From: Erythrocercus mccallii
Taxonomy: Eukaryota; Chordata; Aves; Passeriformes; Dicruridae
Assembly: GCA_013397435.1 (NCBI GenBank)
Contig: VZRG01001485.1
Span: 12,089-76,088 of the forward strand
Direction of reading: 5' to 3'
Length of the DNA: 64,000 nucleotides
Part shown: piece after piece, positions 1-15,200 of the stretch
Layout: the number at the start of each line of letters is the position of its first letter
Numbering within the stretch: the stretch's first letter is position 1
The notes under the pieces: model-generated
What the model was told of the DNA's origin: nothing
Database searches by the model: none
Seen by the model: the letters and a program-made list of their open reading frames with translations, nothing else
Translations under genes and position numbers: made by a program

Positions 1-3000
1 CCCCTAAACAACAAAAATTTAAAGAATAGACAAAATAAACAAGCAAAGTATGCTCTAAAGGATGTATAAAGAAGTGTATTCCTTAGGCTGATGCAGTACT
101 TAGTGCATTTTAAAATAATCAGGAAACTGGTCTGACAAAATATCAGAATTACCTTGGAAACTTTGACAAGCCATTAGCTGTGACAGCAACAAAACTGTTT
201 CCTAGAGCTCAAGTTCTCATTCACTGGGTACAGGGTCTGACAGCCAGTGTTACTGGAGCAACACACAGAAATAATAAACTAAATCCCTTTGGCGAGGCAC
301 CTTTCAGCTGCTGTGAATTACAGGTTTACATGGGCCATTCATTGCCTTCATTCTCCTCACTGTGATGGGATTTAAAGCAATGCATGATGGCAGGCCAGGC
401 ACTGCTGCCCCTTCTCTCCTCCTTCACTGCCAGCTGGAATTCTCAGAGGTTTCCGAGGAATGAAGGATGGGGCAAGAGCAAAAGCAACCCCCATCGAAGG
501 TGCTGTGGGGGCAGTAGTGCCCAGATACTACTTTTACTTCTCAAACGCCACAAAGATAGAGGGTGGTAGAGGCCACTCCCTTTTCCACTTCGAGTAATTA
601 CTCAAACACAAGTGGAGATGACTACTCTGTGACATTAATGATTAAAGGTTCTCATGGCCAAGAGAATTTAGTATCACAAGCAATACAACCAAGCTCCCTT
701 GATGGCAAAACTGGACTGCATCTGTGCCCAAAGCAATCCCAGTGCTATGCAGGACTTCTGACTGGTTCAAGTTTTTTGGAAAGAGTAGTCAGGAAGATAT
801 TCTTGCTTGACCCATTATAATTCATAAACTTCCTCCTCTCTGTCATTTTACATCAGCAGCAGAGAAATGGTTTCTAATTTCCCATTTTGTTTTATGGATT
901 TTTCATAGAGAAGATCCAGTGCATGAAAGAATGAGATACACCCACTTCTTTTATATATAAAAAAATCCACTTTCAAACATATTTCAACTTATCTGCTCCA
1001 TGCAGTTTATATGTAGTGCTCAGTCTGCTCATGAGAAAAGAAAAATCATAGCTTTATAGAGAATGAGATATTCCCATAAAGATCACATTTCATTTTAAGA
1101 GAGCAAGTCTACCTAAAAATCACAAGAGAAAAGAAAGGGAAATAAATTGGCCAAATGGATCCTGTCTATTCAGAGCTTTTATTTGGTGCTTTTCTTGACC
1201 ACTTGCTGCAATGTAACAGACAGCATTTCTTCATAACAGCCTTCCAAACAGGCCATAGCTGGGAAATAGTTTGATTCTTCAACAAGCCATGCAAAATATC
1301 TTGCTGGCAACATTAACAAAAGAAAATCCCCTAGAGGTGATCTGGTCTGCACAGCCCAAGGAGAGAAGCTGCTTCTAGCCTGTGACTTCAGATGATTCCA
1401 GGCTTGGAGAATGTGAAACACACATGAGACATCAGAGGTGGGGAGCAATGGGCATCAAAGGGAAAAAATTTCCCTGGCTAGCACACGCTCCCCTGAGCTG
1501 ATCCTTATCCTCATGATCAGCTGTGCTCATTCCTCACAGGGAGGACTTGGAGAGAAAGAAAGGGAGCACTGCCAGATAGCTGAAGGGAAAAGCACAGCTA
1601 AATCTACATCCATTTTGTTGTAGCTGTAAAGAGGACAAGACAAGCCTTTTCAGGTTTTGTTATTATTGGAAGCAGCAGAGGTTGGGAACATGGGGAGCAC
1701 AAGCATTTGGTGTGAACTTCAAGTACAGGAAGGTAGTGATGGGAGTTGGGGTGGGTCAAGGTTGCTGTTTTTTGGTTTAGCTTTATTTCAGAAAATATAA
1801 TTGCGTACACACCACAGAAGAGAAATTAGAAGTTCATTCATATCCAAGGGAGCCAGCACAGCAGGCTTGGCTGTAAAAAATCCAAGGCCAGTCAAAACAG
1901 CACCTGGGAAAGCACAGGGTGCTGGGAGCCCCATCATTTGCCAGGCTGGAAAGTGTCTTGAGAAAAGGGAGATTCCATTCCATTTAGCTTTTAGAGACTC
2001 TCAGATTCTCTGCATAATTTCCAGCATTCTCAACACTCACCATCTATCTCACAATCAGGAAACGAAACCTCTGGGAAGAGATGTCCCCCTGTGACTGGTC
2101 TGACAACACGGATCACACAGGTGGTTTGTACATTTCTGGTACAAGCCAGCTCTGAGTTCCTTCCTTGTTTTAGTGCTAAGTGGCAGATGAAGTTTTGTAT
2201 GATGCTTTTCTAGAAAGTGCTATCAAAGGGCCATCACCTTAGACTTCTGAAACTACCAGGATCTCATTGCTTTCCCCTAAAGAAGGAAGCCCTTTCCTCC
2301 TTCCCCTAAGTGATGAATAATTTTTTCTCAAACATGCAGTTAGATTCAGAAGACCCAAACCACTCTCTCCACAGAACACAAACAACTTAGAGAGCAGCCT
2401 GAAAACTTTCCCACACTGAGGTTGTCACCTTCTCCCTTCCCTGTTGGAGGATCACTCTGAAACCAGGACAGTAATTCAGTTTTCTGGCTCTCTCCCTTTT
2501 CTCCTCCTTTATTTAGTGTTAATAAAACACAACCATGTGCCAAACACAGCTCAGTGTCTGTGGAGAGGAAATGCATCTGGGACAGACAGAATCAGGAGCT
2601 GCAGCTCATTTCCCACAGCCACGTCAGAGGGCAACACTCCCCCTGGGCCACCGAGCCTGGCCAAACCACGGCTGCAGGCACAGGGCAGAGCACCCCGGTG
2701 CAGGTGATGCCATGAAAACCTCATGGGACCCACAAACACTGACACCAGCTGCCAGCAAGCAGGCAGAGGAGAAAAGACGAGACACAGTAAAGACCAACGT
2801 GCCAGAGGAAGCTTTGCCCACAACACCAAGGGTTAGCCTCTACAGACTGATGGTGCTCATGTCTGGCAGCATCATCCAGACCCTGATCAGGCATTTGCCC
2901 CTCCTGGCCTCCATGTTTGCTTTTCATCTTGTTCTCAAGGAAGCTTAGCAGTCACTCAGTGCTAAGAAGTGCAGAGACAACTTTCCCTCAAGAACTGAAA

Positions 3001-4082
3001 TGTCAAGGAGACACAAGAAAGCCTGGTTGGAGCCTTTCGCAACAGGAAGGAGGTTGTTACAGCAGTAATTTACTGTGGTAGGTTTTGCAGTGTGATTGCA
3101 ACATATCATTACACCAGTCTTATCCTTTTCCATTTGGCAGACGCCAATTCCTCCCCCTGTTCCTCACAGAGCACAAGCCAACATGGCTGCATTTCAAATG
3201 GTTTCAAACTCTGCCAATAAAAATATATTAAAAAAACCATCAACAACTGAAAATTCTCACAATTGCATTAGCTTACTCAAAACTAATACATACTTATATG
3301 TGCACATGTAAGTAAAAAATATACACAGGTCAGCCAACTTGAAAGGGTGGCGCCATGAAATGGTGGGGTTGGTCTCTGTGAGTAGATAAAACAAACAAAA
3401 GATAGGTTGAGTAGGAGACCAAAATGAGATGGGCTGTGCAGGTTTCAAGGCAGATAAACTCATGCTTAGTTGATAGCCTGCTGCCTCAAATGCCTTAAGT
3501 ACTTTTCAGGCACAAAGAAAAACCACACACCCTCTTTGTGAGACTTCTGCACTACAGACCACGGAGTCAGAAGTCACAGGCCACAGGAGCAGCAGGGAAT
3601 CAATGTTCTATTGGTACCAGGGGGAGGGAGCATTCAAAAAATAAAATATTTACTGTGATGTTTTCCCCCATCCCCCCAGGATGATCTGTGCTCGTCCTGC
3701 AGACCAACAGTCCAATTGGAAAGAGAGGTGTTCATTAGGAGCCTTTCTTGGAGAGGCTAAAATGAGTATTTCTGTAGGAGTATGCTGAAGTGCATCCCTC
3801 TGCAGGCTTGGCAAAACAGGGATCTTCCCAATAAGGTTACAGACCCATCACCTACAAGATCCTCTGTTATTTGTATAACCAATGTGTGGGGAAAGGCATT
3901 TACTTCCCTTGCCGTGTTTTCTGGAGATGGCAATGGGGCAATTTTTGGGCATATCCTAGCTGGAGGAAGGTGCATGAAAGGCTAAATTCTCCTATTTGAT
4001 CCCATTTAAGATCTTCAGACTTGATACCTGTTTGAGAGCAAGGCAATACATTACATTAATCTTCCGATCTAAGTGATGGGGG

Positions 4083-4103
4083 GAGAGAGAGAGAGAGAGA
4101 GAG
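4083..4103 (+). repeat. (GA)n microsatellite
   Basis: Uninterrupted GA dinucleotides, about 10 units, preceded by a short G run. Confidence 0.95.
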
Positions 4104-4403
4104 TTGATATCAGGTCAGATGAGCTCTCACTTAATGGAAGATACACCTGAGATATTTTCAGAGGATGGAAAAAATAGTACAATATATTAGTTTCTTAATT
4201 GAAAGAAAATAAATTGCTGCAAGATACCGAGCTTATCCTTCTGGGGAACTGTCTGTAATTCAACTGAACCAGTGTAGTTCTCACTCAGGGAAGGAACTCC
4301 ATTTTAAAAGATATTAAATAAAATATTTATGACAGTTGCAACCATTCCACATCTTAGGTTTAAAGAATAAGAAGTTAACATAGAGTGATAAGGCTGCGTT
4401 TGT

Positions 4404-4433
4404 ATTCTAGATGTCAAGATTCTAGATGTCTAG
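4404..4433 (+). repeat. 15-bp tandem duplication
   Basis: Two adjacent 15-bp copies, attctagatgtcaag and attctagatgtctag, differing at one position and followed by a partial third (attct). It looks like a local slippage duplication. Confidence 0.85.
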
Positions 4434-7400
4434 ATTCTTTGCCTGAGCTCCAGTGAAATCAAGAAACACTATTTTAAAAATGTATTATGTACAAGTGGAT
4501 TTTGTTCTTTGAGGAGGGGGGGGAAGAAGAGAGGAATAGAAAAGCAGCCACTAATCTTTCTTCTCAAATTCTTGTTTATGATTTCAGCAGTGCAGCATAA
4601 GTAATGATGAGGCATGAAAGAATTTATATTTTCTCACTTAACAGTGTAAAGTTTTGAAAAAATATTTTCATTAAAAATGGACTTCAATATCTTGTCAGAA
4701 CAATAAGCCCATTTTCTTAAAGGTCAGCTATTACACTTTCAGAGAAAAGAAAAAGAATAATCTTCTTAATCCTAGGTGACTACTTCAAATGAAACAATAA
4801 ATGACTTATTTCTTTCCATCCTTCTGCATATATTAGTAGCAAAAAATAATGAAAAGTAACTCCAGTGAAAAACCCTCTGAGGGTTTTTTACATATGGATC
4901 AGTTCAGGATAGAATAGCAAATGCATCTGTGTGGTCATCAGAGTGTACAAATTTGCAGGAAACAAATCTGCAGAATGAGTAACTGATCAGTAAGAGGGAA
5001 AAGTTTGCATGTCGTGCAATATTTCTGTATGGAATACATTTGAACATGAGTCCTATGTGCAGGTAGACCCTTCATTCAACCATGAAAAGCTGTTTTGCAG
5101 TTCATTTTGATGATTAAATTCCATAAAGCAAACAATCTACTCCCTCGTGCTTTCTGTACTGCGGTGGGCCCCACTTCTTGGGCACCTGGTGAGCTGCACT
5201 TGGGCACAAATCCCAAAAGCAGTTCCTTGAGAAGATAAATTTCACCTACCCAGCACTCAGGTTAGCAAAACTGACCTTGTATAGGAGGGGAGTGTGTGTC
5301 TGTGCATGTAATGATCCAGAAGAGGAAGATGGAGATTTGCCATGGTTTGATTATTTTCCTATGCAATTCTCAATTTGTTGAATGCTATTGCAGAGGATTT
5401 TCTTGCTTCTGCTCTGTTCAGGACTGCAAATATAATTTAAATATTCACGTCCATATTACAATGCTGCAAAAACTAATTTATTTTTTAAAATAAATAAATG
5501 GTTTAATTCACAAGGGAGATGTCAAGAGGTTTTTATACCACAAGGTCCTTTTCTGATTATTTAAGAAAACTTCATTTTAAGCACTGTGCAGTCAATCTTT
5601 GAATGAAAGTTCTTAATGAACTAATCCTTCAGAAATTAAACTTTTATGAAATCCATTTATTGCTCTTGTTAAATAACTCTTCCAGGTGTAATTCTCAAAC
5701 TGAATGTAAGCCTATTAATGTCAAGAGAAAACAGCAAATCCTGAGCACAGAAGCAGCTGTAACTATCTACTGTATAAAACCAGTGTATAAAACAAAATGA
5801 CAAATTCTTTCAAGAAAATCTACAAATACCACCAAGTTTGCAAACTAGAGATCGCCTCAACTGTATAAGATCTTTACCAGTGCTGGATCTCTATTGAAAT
5901 TAATTGTGTAAATAAATCCCTGATGTAGAGGAAGTGAAGGTTTCTAACACTAAGAAAATGATTTACAAGCAGATTAAAAGAAAACACCAATAGAAAGCTT
6001 TTGAGAAAATTCAGAGCAAAACCTTTACATTTGAAACTAGGCTGAAGCCAAACCAAGCCAATTCCAATTTTCAAATAGAAATGCACACTTCCAAATGCCA
6101 GAGGATTAAATTGAGGGATGGAAGATGCACTTCATTTACTTTACACAATAGCATTAGTAAGAATTTACTTGAAACAACAGACATTTTATAAGGAAAATCC
6201 CACCTGGTGGTCATCAGGGCATAAAATGTCATTGGATATCTCCGTTAGTGGCACTGAACAGATATTTTCAGAAAAGTTTCTGTACTGACCAACTCCTTCC
6301 TAAAAAAGCAATAGCTCTTTTGGAGCCCATCCCTGGGTTAGCATGGCTGGAGCTGTTTCCTACTGCTATTGAACTTAAAATTCAGTTTTTATCAATGCAA
6401 AGTCCCTGCCCTTTTCTTATACAGCTGCTCAGAACTGTAAAAATCATAGTTCTAGCACTCTGAATAATCCTGAGTAACATCTGCTTGAACTGTCCCAAAT
6501 GACTTGACACCTTCAGCAAATGCTGTCCCTCACTAGTCACCTGTTTGCCCACATAGCTGTGAGTTCACTAAACAGTGGGTTGGCTCTGCGTTCTCAATGA
6601 AGATCATATTTCCATGTGAAGATTAGCCATTTGTTCCATCCCTTAAAAAAACAGCCAAATGGAAAAAAAATCTGAAACAGAATCATCTTATCCTAGAAAA
6701 GCTTATTATCTATACAAACACGTGTTGAAGTCCTTACAGTAACTTTACACAGCCAAAGACACTATATGAATTAGGTGGTTTTGTTCTTGACACCACCTTA
6801 AAAAAACCTTAGGAAGTTTACTCTCTCATGGTGTGAGCTGCCATGCCTGTATGATTTGTGTCTTTTTACTACAGTATTCCACTTCTACCAAGCTTTTGAT
6901 GTAACTTTTATTTCTATATTCTGACTTAAACTGGGCATTTCTTTTCGTGCTTTTTTTGGTTTGTTTATATGTGCAGTATTTTTTTCTTGTCTGATTTGAT
7001 ATGCTGTGATTGACAGGGGCTATTTACTTTTAATAGAATTTGCTATTCCCTCACAAATTTATTATATTCTATCATTTTAAATCCTGGGATCACAGAATTT
7101 TCATTATTTTCACTTCCTGTGATGTGTCACTTAGATTTTTCAAGTCTTCCATGCACAATGCCTTTTCCAGTTTGAAAAAGAAATGCATCTAAGCCTTGGA
7201 GAAGTATAATGTCACCAGAATAACCACAGCCAACCAGGCTTGGGTGACGTGAAGCCCATCTTTCCTGCTAACAGTTACTCCGAATGCTGTCCCACTTCCT
7301 AGGAGACCTAAAGTCTGCATCCTAATGCTACCTTTTCAACTCTGTATCCCCCTTTGCTGCCTAGCCTTGGCTCTGCAGCTGGTCACACCCTGAGTGTCTC

Positions 7401-10400
7401 TGTGAGGGTGCAGCTCTCAACACAACCCTCACCACCGGCCTTTCTCTCCCCCCTCCACCTCAGCAGCACAGCTGTCACAGACAGAAGTGGAAACACAATC
7501 AAATGCTTGGATGTCTTCATAGCAGAGTTACAAAATAAGAGAGAAGGTGAGGCCTCTGATCTGGGAAACTGCTGGCATAGCAACGGCAGAGAGGGAAATT
7601 GGTGTGGAAAGTTTTTCAGCAGTAAATCATTATTTTTAAGGAGTCTAAGGGCAACCCTTCCCTGCTTAGTAGGCTCCTTGACAAAGGGCTGCCTGTAAGG
7701 GAGGAGAAAACTGGTTCTTTGGCAATTTGAAATTAAAATCTCCAAAGTCTCCCATGAAAAGTGAATTTTCAACAGATGATGTGGCAACTTCAGATCTGAG
7801 CAAGAAATGCTAATTGAAAACAAGGTCAAGGTGACTCATGTCTTTACAATAAAACAACATATGTTCATTAAATATTAAATGAAAATACTGGCAAACAAGC
7901 TTGATTCTAGTTTTTTAAAGAAACTGGAAAAGTTACAGACTGAAGAAATGACTTGGAGATAATTTAATGTTTATGGATTTCAGTAAGAAATCTGATACAC
8001 TGCTGTTTGAGATCCTGAGGGAAACCATTAATTAAGTTGGCTTGCTCTGAAATGCAGTTAAATTGATACAAAGCAGACCACAGAGCTTCAGGAAAAAAAA
8101 ATGTAATCACAAACCAGAGTCCTCCTAGCATCCACTAGAGCTTTGACAGAGCAAGCTTAGGTCCTTCAGACTCCGCATAAGGGAACTGAAAAGCCAAGTT
8201 TGGAGAAGCTTCCATTTTCAAGTAGACATGGTGCTAAATACCCCAGGAGCTGCTGACAAAGAGAGAAATACCTTGAGATGGCAGAGCTAATGAAGCAAGG
8301 TTTGTGTGGGACATTGCATGCACCACGGTGTCTAGGAAACAGGGAATCTGACTGGAACTCTGTCAGTCTTCAAAAATAGCAGCAGCAAAGACAATCTGGC
8401 TGTGACTTCAGAGAGCAAATTACACTGCAGTGCACAGGGGATGCTATAGCCAAGTAACTCAGAAACTGGGCAGCTACAGTTGCCTTATTTTAAGGATTTC
8501 TGTGCCTACTGTCATCAACTAATGTTGCTGATATTTTCTGCTTCATGTATGCAAGATCCAACACCTTCCCTAGCACGTGTACATATCTCTGACAAACAGA
8601 TCTCTGAGTCGGAGCCCACGCAGCTGTCATTGACCTCACAGTCAGTTCTCAGGCTGCCAGTACTCAGCTGTCTGTCAAAAACACTCAGCAGCCAAAAGGC
8701 AAATACCTGGAGAACAAATGGGTGAGCTCAGCTGTTAATACCAGCTACAAACATCTGGAGACTGGTTTATTGCTGAACTACAGCCGAGTCTGTGCCTGAG
8801 CTGGGTACAGATTGGGAAGTCCATGAAAATGGGTTTTCCTATCAGAGTTGCAGAAGGTTTGTTTTGCAGTCACAGAAGAAAGTGAAGGTGGGAAAAATAT
8901 TTTCATAATTTTGGGGCTTTATTCTCTACCTAAAAGAAAATGGAGAAATATAGAAACAGATAAATGGGAAATGAAGACTGTGTTTGCCCCTCCCAGCTTT
9001 AAATTGCATTTTCTGTGGTTATGAGAAAGGCTTATGCAGGCCTAAACTTTATTTGAGCTTTAGGGCTTTACCATACATTTAACACAAAAATTTCTCCTGG
9101 GCAAAGAAGTTACACAATTGTGCTCTTGATGATGGATTTTGTGTTCCCAGCCTATGCTCCAAAGCCTTTGACACCAATTCACAGCGCATTGGCAAGCATG
9201 GTAGGAACTGCAGCCCCTATTGAGTTGCCTATTGGACTTTCCATCCTCATCTGGATGAATCCTTTGCTGGAAGCCACCAGTCTGGAGCACTGCAGCCCTT
9301 GCCTCGCAAACAGAGCAGTGCTGTGACCTTCTCACAGGGTCCAAAGCCACTGAGGACTTTGGGCCAGTCTCCACATTTCAGAGAAAGAGCAGCATGTCAG
9401 CTGACTGGGCTGCAAAACTGCCTGGCTTCGCACAGCTGCCTGAGGAGACAATCACAAAAGCCAAGTTCACCCTCCTGGGAGGGTTTTCCCCAGTAGCCTC
9501 ACCAGTGAGGAGTAGGAAGGCAAAGCAACAGCCTCCCTGTTCCTCTCCACACCAGAGCCATGGCAGTCACCAGTGCTGTGGCAATCAACTCCCTTCACTG
9601 AGAGAATTGTATCTTGCCAAGTTTGGCTTTAATGACAAGATTAATTTCACTCACTGGTCTGTCTGAATGTTTACATACCAGATGGAAACCTTTGGAGTGT
9701 TTCAAACTTTTATTAACAATATACTTCTAATGGGTTTTCATAAGAACTGAGAAACAATTGTATTAAGACATCTGTAAACATCTTATTCCTTATCCTTGGG
9801 ATATAATTCATTCCTAGTGCATGCAGGAATGTGGCACCAGGTCCAACATATGGGGGAAACAGGATAAAAGCCAAATAGATCAGAAATAAATTTTTTGTGC
9901 ATGAAAATGTTTGTACAATATTCACACAGGTTTTTTGTGTAGTTATTTTTCTTTTTCATTTTTGCAAGACTCATACAATTTCAATTATTCAGAGTATTTC
10001 AAGGGAAGCAAAATGCACTAAAGAGACTAATACCAAAATGCTGATGAAAACACTGTGTTTTGCACTCTCAGCTCTATTACGAATGACAATAAAACTGTCC
10101 TGGCTGATATCATAGGAATTTGTTCCATCCTTGACGTAGTTTGTGGAAGTGCAGCAAGTCTTCCTCAAAGACCAGCACATTTTCATTGTTAACAGTAAAT
10201 GTTTTCAGAAGCTGTGAGATTAACACATTACTGCAGTGGACAATTCACAAAAATCTCAAGTTAAAAAGATCTCCATATTTGCTCTGAGACTTGACTAACA
10301 TCACCACACTTGTTCTCAGCAATGGGTCTGCACCAGTCCTGGACCACAGCTCATGCCCAGTGACACAGTTACAGTGCTACCGCATCAGATGCAGGGGTTC

Positions 10401-12255
10401 CAAACCATATTTGCTTTATAAGCAAGTAAATCTAGTTGCTAGTAAATTCCTGTCTGCTCAGGAGCTGCTGCTGCTGCTCAGGGCTAAGGAGGAAAGCCAA
10501 GCAAAAGCACCTACAGCAAGTGCAGCTCTAAAAAAATCACCACTGAGGTGAGGTATCTGTAACTGGATCTAAGTTCCTCAAATCCTTATTCTATAGGTGA
10601 AAAAACCCATCAGAACTTTCTGTGCCTTTATAGGCCCTTAAATCTTTAAAACAGTTGTGCAAGGACAAGAAGTAACAATTAATCAAGCTGCTATTTATCT
10701 AAGGGGCTCAGACTGAAAGGCAAACACAAATACAAATGATATTGCTTCTCAGGAAAAAAATCTGCCTAGTAAGGTCCATGCTCAGCCACGCTTAATGCAG
10801 ATTTTAAGCTGAGAAAAGGTTCTAAGTGCCCAAATTCCCAAGTTTTGTTTCACACAAGTTTCAAAACAATATATGTTTGCATGCATGCTTGTTTGAAAAA
10901 TCTCCATTAAAAAAGCCAAAGCCCACAAACCACCACTCACAGTTCTGCAATGTCTGTTTGTTCAAAATCATTTTGTATATAGCAATAACATACTTGATTT
11001 GCAGAAATTTCATATCAATGGTTCAGTCAAATTGTCATTCTCCAAGCATGTACTGGCCAAACAGTTTTGGGAATGAACCTCAGGAAGCTGTGACTGAGAT
11101 GCAGGGAAGAAAAAAACTCAAGCCTCAATTCATGGATTTACTGGGGGTGGTTTATTTTAATTTTGGGGATTTGTTAGGGTGGAGTTTTTTAAATATAAAA
11201 TCTTTGTTAGCTTATTAAATGCACTGATTTATCACATTAAATTTTATTCTGTTGCCTCTCTATGATAAGGATGATAAAGCAATGGAAATGCAGGCTTAGA
11301 TGAGAAAACCCTCTTACCCTTTATCACCAACATCTTCTAAAAAAAGTGAGTTCATTACTATGGAGACAAATCCTACTTCTTCCTGGGAATTAAGTGTCTA
11401 CATGGCTTGAAAGCTGTCTGGCAAATTTCACACCTAAGCAGAACTGAGAACAGATTTTTTTTTTTAATTTTCTGGCCCAACAAAGAAAAAAAAAAAACCC
11501 AAACAATCCTTATACCCCTTAGTTGAAAACTTTATCTCATCTATTCTCAGGTAACTTCACCTTTTCAGAAGGCCACCAGGAAGGCAAGGAAAAGAGTGGT
11601 ATAACTGGCATATGAGATATATTAAAAATACATGAGATGGAAGTCTTTTCATACACATAGATGTTCTCTGGAACTTGGTAAAGTAATTTGCCTGTTATTA
11701 TGTGGGCACCCTGAATTGTTGCAATAGGGATTTAAGAATGTATTTAACTTTTGCACAAAGGACTTGAATAAATGCTTGAATTGATGCCAGATTTTAATGT
11801 TTCTTCAACCTGTAAATGCTGGTAGGGGATCTGCTGCACCAGGATTTAAAGAGCATTGGAGGATTTGCCCCTCTCCCAGGTGAACTGCAGTCATGTGGTC
11901 TCTGGCAGCCTCTATGCTTTAACAAAACATCCACATCCTGTAACCAAAACTCTGCCCTGCACTTCTGCAACGTAGCAGCTTGGAAGGCACACAGGAAGGG
12001 CATAAGGAAAGGAGGAGAGAAAAACAGCAGGGAGAGTATTTTCCTTTTGACATTAGCTTTCTACCACATCTCATCCTATGACCAAAACTTTGGATTTTCT
12101 GGGAAGACAAAAGCCACTGGCAAGCTCTTGCCTGCACCTCTGTCACTTGCTCTAAGCTAAATATCCTGCAGGTTATGGCCCTTTCTGCTGCACTGTCAGT
12201 GAACCATGACTTACATTTACAGCCCTAGGATACAACTGGAGTTGAGAACATTTCA

Positions 12256-12272
12256 GAGAGCTCAGAGCTCTC
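12256..12272. repeat. Short inverted repeat
   Basis: Arms gagagctc and gagctctc separated by one base. A small palindrome in intergenic sequence, with no associated gene. Confidence 0.8.
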
Positions 12273-15200
12273 AGATTTTCTCCACTCTGAGTTAGTTAAA
12301 ATCTCTCATGGATGTTGTGCTCTATGTCTGTGAATAGGCTGCAAAACCAGCACTGAAATACTGAACTTCATGTCCAGACGTAGATCAAGTGCTTTGTCAG
12401 GCTGTGGTTATCTCCAACACAAATGTGGACAGCAGAAGCACACAGCACTGTAGCCTGAGCAGCAGCCATAGCTGCAAGGGTCCTGGCCCCAGTAGAAATT
12501 ATTCAGGCAGACAAATATTGGAAGTGTGACTGCAGTTTAAGATAGATGGGATAAAATGATCAAAGGAGAACAGACCTTTACGTACTGAAGATAGTGGGGT
12601 CAGGTTCTTTGAAAACAACCTGCTTTATGATGTGCCAAGCTTCTGCTTAGTCTTTATTTAGGTGCCAAACAAACGCAGTCACTACTGGGTACTGAGGCAA
12701 GAGCTTATTTTTTTGGAGAATATTGAGAAATGGTAAAAGTTTTCTGATTCTGGAGACTCCAAGTTTCTGCAGTTAGAGGTCAAGAGAGCCCAACTGATAA
12801 ATCCAAGGACATGTTTTTATCAGCTCCTCAATGGGTCCTGCTTTTCCCCCTTTTTCCTCTGACATGAGAGGGACACAGATGTGCAGCTCTGCAGGGCAGG
12901 GGCACAGCTGTCCCCTGGGGCTGAGCTGGCCCTGCAAACACAACACCTCCACTCCCTTTGTGATGCTGTCAGAAATCAATACCAAGCAATGCTGTGCCTG
13001 CAGCCTTGTGATGGAAAAATAATTTAAAAACAAAGAAAATCAATAGTCTAACAGACCCTGGCCAGTCCTGTTTGCTGAAGAAGAGGGGCAGAGAGAAGAG
13101 CTCAAGCACAAGGGAGTCACAGTGCGAAATTTACATTTTTGCACTAAGCAAAGTAGCAGGTGGACTCAGAAAGAAGCCTTGCTTTGAGAAAGGCCAAACA
13201 TCAGCAAATCTCAGCACCCAACACCAGGAAAGCTGTCACAGACCAGCACTGGTAAGGAGTAGCATAACAGAGCATTTTACCAAGGCAGGAGCAGCCCTTA
13301 GGAGCTTATAGGAACACTCTCAAGATCCTGTATCTCTCAGCTGGCTGCAAAATCACCTGCTTTATTGACAGCACTTTAGAGAGGCACCTAACACAAATAT
13401 TAAGACAAAATAAACCCTAAGAAAACAAAGCATTAGAGTTTAAATTGAATTGGCTCCCTAACAAGAGCAGATGCATACTGGGACCAGTTTCATTGGTGAG
13501 AAAATGTTAAAATTTTTCCCACTCATCTTTTCCATTTGTTCCATAGAAGTGGAAATAGTCATGCAGAATTCATAGTGGTTTTTATTCTAGAGTGCAGGAG
13601 CAAGAGGTCATGTGCTGTCCTTCCTCAAAAGCATCACAATGCTTTTGTCTGGAAAGGCAAGTCACCCCCGGGGGCTGAAGAGACCCACATGGGCAGTAGC
13701 TCAAACTCCAGAGGTTCCTCCCTTGGCTGGCTAGCAAACCAATGCCAGAAACCAGAGTTACTCTTCACAGCTCTCATTGAAATGGGGCAAAGCTTTGCTC
13801 TTGCTGCGGTGAGAGAGTGCAGCTCTGCTGACAGCAGTGCTCAATGTGTTCTTGAGGAGTGCTGGTTTTTCTCCTGTGTCCAAAGCCCTCTGTTTATTTT
13901 GAAACAGTGACAAAGTCTCTGCTGCTCTCCAGACAGCGCTGTTGCCGTGTCAGTACAAAACATCCCCCCCTCCTCTGCCTGGCCACCCCTCCCTGCCACT
14001 GCCTGTGTGTGAGGAGTGGGAGGAGAGCGATTTCCTTTTGCAAAATTACCCCTCTAAATCCTTACCTCAGTTGTTTCTGGACCAGCCTAATGCTGCATTC
14101 CTCTTCCAGCCACATGACTCTGCTGTTTTCCAAACTATGGCTTCCTTTGCTGGTCTGAGATCATAACCCCAGAGCACAACACACTGTCCGCACTGTCCCA
14201 ACTGCTCAACATCAGCCACCTCTTTGGGCTGGCAGGAACTGCTCTATTTGTTGCCCACAGTGCACAGAAAGAACCCTTCTGAAGGTGAAGATCAGTCATT
14301 TTATATGCTATGTGAATGTTTTCTTCTTATGTTCCTAAAATCATTACACATAAAAAAAAAATACCCAACCAAACCAACAACAAAACCAAAATCCTTTCAC
14401 AAAAGCAATTTCAGTCCATTACATATTTTCAGTGCTGAGCTTGTGAGTGTTTTACCAAGACAGAGATCAGAGCCCAAGTTAAGGAAGGCTGGCAGAGCTG
14501 CCAAGCCCTGTAAGAAGCTGTAAACGAGCAAACAAGATTACTGGTACATTTTTCAAATGACATGGGGCAGAAACACAAGAGTATTTAAATGACTTAGAAA
14601 AAGGTAAAGTAATTGAGATTTCTATCTGAACGAAGCCAACATGAAAAATCCTCCATAAGAGTCAGGGTGTATCACTTGCAGTCTCTTCTGGATATTATAT
14701 CACAGCATACACATTCTACTCTTTATCACTTTCCATACAGTTACTTAAATTATAAAAGTGAACTAAAGCTCAAGGGAGAAAATTACAGCAGCTGTACACA
14801 TGTATTGGCCAGGGGGATAGAGAAAACTGAGCCTTTCCAGAGCAAAACATGTGAGCTGGGCCAGAGTAGAGGGTCCCTGCACTGGGGCCATGTTGGGAAA
14901 CAACACATCCCAAGAGCCTATAACTGCTGATATGGAATTTACATACATCACTTACACACCACTCCCTAAATCACCCTTGCTGGAAGGAGACACCACCGCT
15001 GTTACCCACACTCTAGGCAGCAAAGGCAAAACATTGCACATGAATCTTAATGGAGTTATTTTTTAGAGGAAATATTTTTTAATATATTTCATCATAGCAA
15101 AAGAATGACTCCAAGGTTTTTTAGGGATGGGTTGGCTTTTACGCAGGTTGCCAGGCTTCTGACTGCTGTCAGGTGCAGACAGCCTAAGGTGCTAGATTGG